From: Candidatus Roizmanbacteria bacterium CG22_combo_CG10-13_8_21_14_all_34_12
Lineage (GTDB): Bacteria; Patescibacteriota; Microgenomatia; UBA1406; GWC2-37-13
Length of the DNA stretch: 12,198 nt
Reading direction: 5' to 3'
NCBI GenBank assembly: GCA_002786595.1
Contig: PCTC01000029.1
Span: 1-12,198, forward strand
A program made the translations under genes and the position numbers. A model generated the notes under the pieces. It worked only from the letters and a program-made list of their open reading frames with translations. It was not told the origin of the DNA and searched no databases. Positions 12,132 to 12,198 of this stretch are shown here, in pieces; position 1 is the stretch's first letter; every line of letters starts with the position of its first letter.

Positions 12132-12198
12132 CTAATTTTTAGATAGCTTCAGAAAAGTTAATAGTTCAACCATTTTATTTTCTTTACTCACCATACGT
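12132..12198 (-). CDS. 3' end of a minus-strand gene (cut by window) or a 20-aa small ORF
   Basis: On the minus strand the frame is open from the window edge to TAG at 12134-12132. It contains ATG at 12194 followed by VSKENKMVELLTFLKLSKN. The amphipathic, lysine-rich helix looks like a protein C terminus. It is 32 nt upstream of the GTG of the next minus-strand gene, a spacing expected within an operon. Too short to identify. Confidence 0.3.
   Translation of the reverse strand, partial: RMVSKENKMVELLTFLKLSKN

Noticed and set aside
1..12198. Alternative genetic code with TGA as glycine
   Set aside because: TGA serves as the stop of sufS and korB at the expected family lengths, and no in-frame TGA interrupts the conserved proteins.

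Overview
The window is AT-rich and gene-dense, with very short intergenic gaps, trimmed-down versions of several conserved proteins, few Shine-Dalgarno sequences and short repeats that run through coding sequence. With a pared-down SUF iron-sulfur system, a ferredoxin and a fused 2-oxoacid:ferredoxin oxidoreductase, this looks like a Candidate Phyla Radiation (Patescibacteria) genome, perhaps Microgenomates-like. That placement is inference from protein style. The standard genetic code fits: TGA is used as a stop in sufS and korB, which argues against a recoded lineage such as Gracilibacteria.

Left block (1-3375, + strand): a tight operon of sufB (5' end cut by the window edge), a short sufD, sufS, a short sufU and a small ferredoxin. 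Gaps are 9, 1, -4 and 23 nt. SufS removes sulfur from cysteine, SufU accepts it, and SufB/SufD form the scaffold; the SufC ATPase is not in the window and probably lies just upstream. The ferredoxin has three visible cysteine ligands and may carry a [3Fe-4S] cluster.

Middle block (3376-5640, + strand): visibly more AT-rich, with four small membrane or membrane-anchored proteins of unknown function, plus a 389-nt gap at 4728-5116 that seems to hold the remains of a fifth. It separates the Fe-S genes from the oxidoreductase that uses Fe-S clusters and ferredoxin.

Third block (5664-8289, + strand): korA (fused gamma and alpha domains) and korB encode a two-subunit 2-oxoacid:ferredoxin oxidoreductase. 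korA carries an in-frame palindromic repeat element, and the korA/korB junction carries tandem ATAAAGT repeats.

Fourth block (8290-10771, + strand): a stand-alone lon protease gene with a strong TTGACA-N17-TATACT promoter only 10 nt before the ATG, so the mRNA is probably nearly leaderless. An inverted repeat lies just upstream of the promoter.

Right end (10775-12198): a TrpR/YerC-like regulator (+) sits between two small uncharacterised genes on the minus strand. It has its own promoter, a 15-bp inverted repeat near the start of the transcript, and two copies of a 28-bp repeat (one mismatch), one just before the ATG and one over the stop codon. The repeat core is a perfect 16-bp palindrome that partly resembles the CTAGTTAA core of trp operators. 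The last bases hold the end of another minus-strand frame. No tRNA, rRNA, CRISPR array or insertion sequence was seen.
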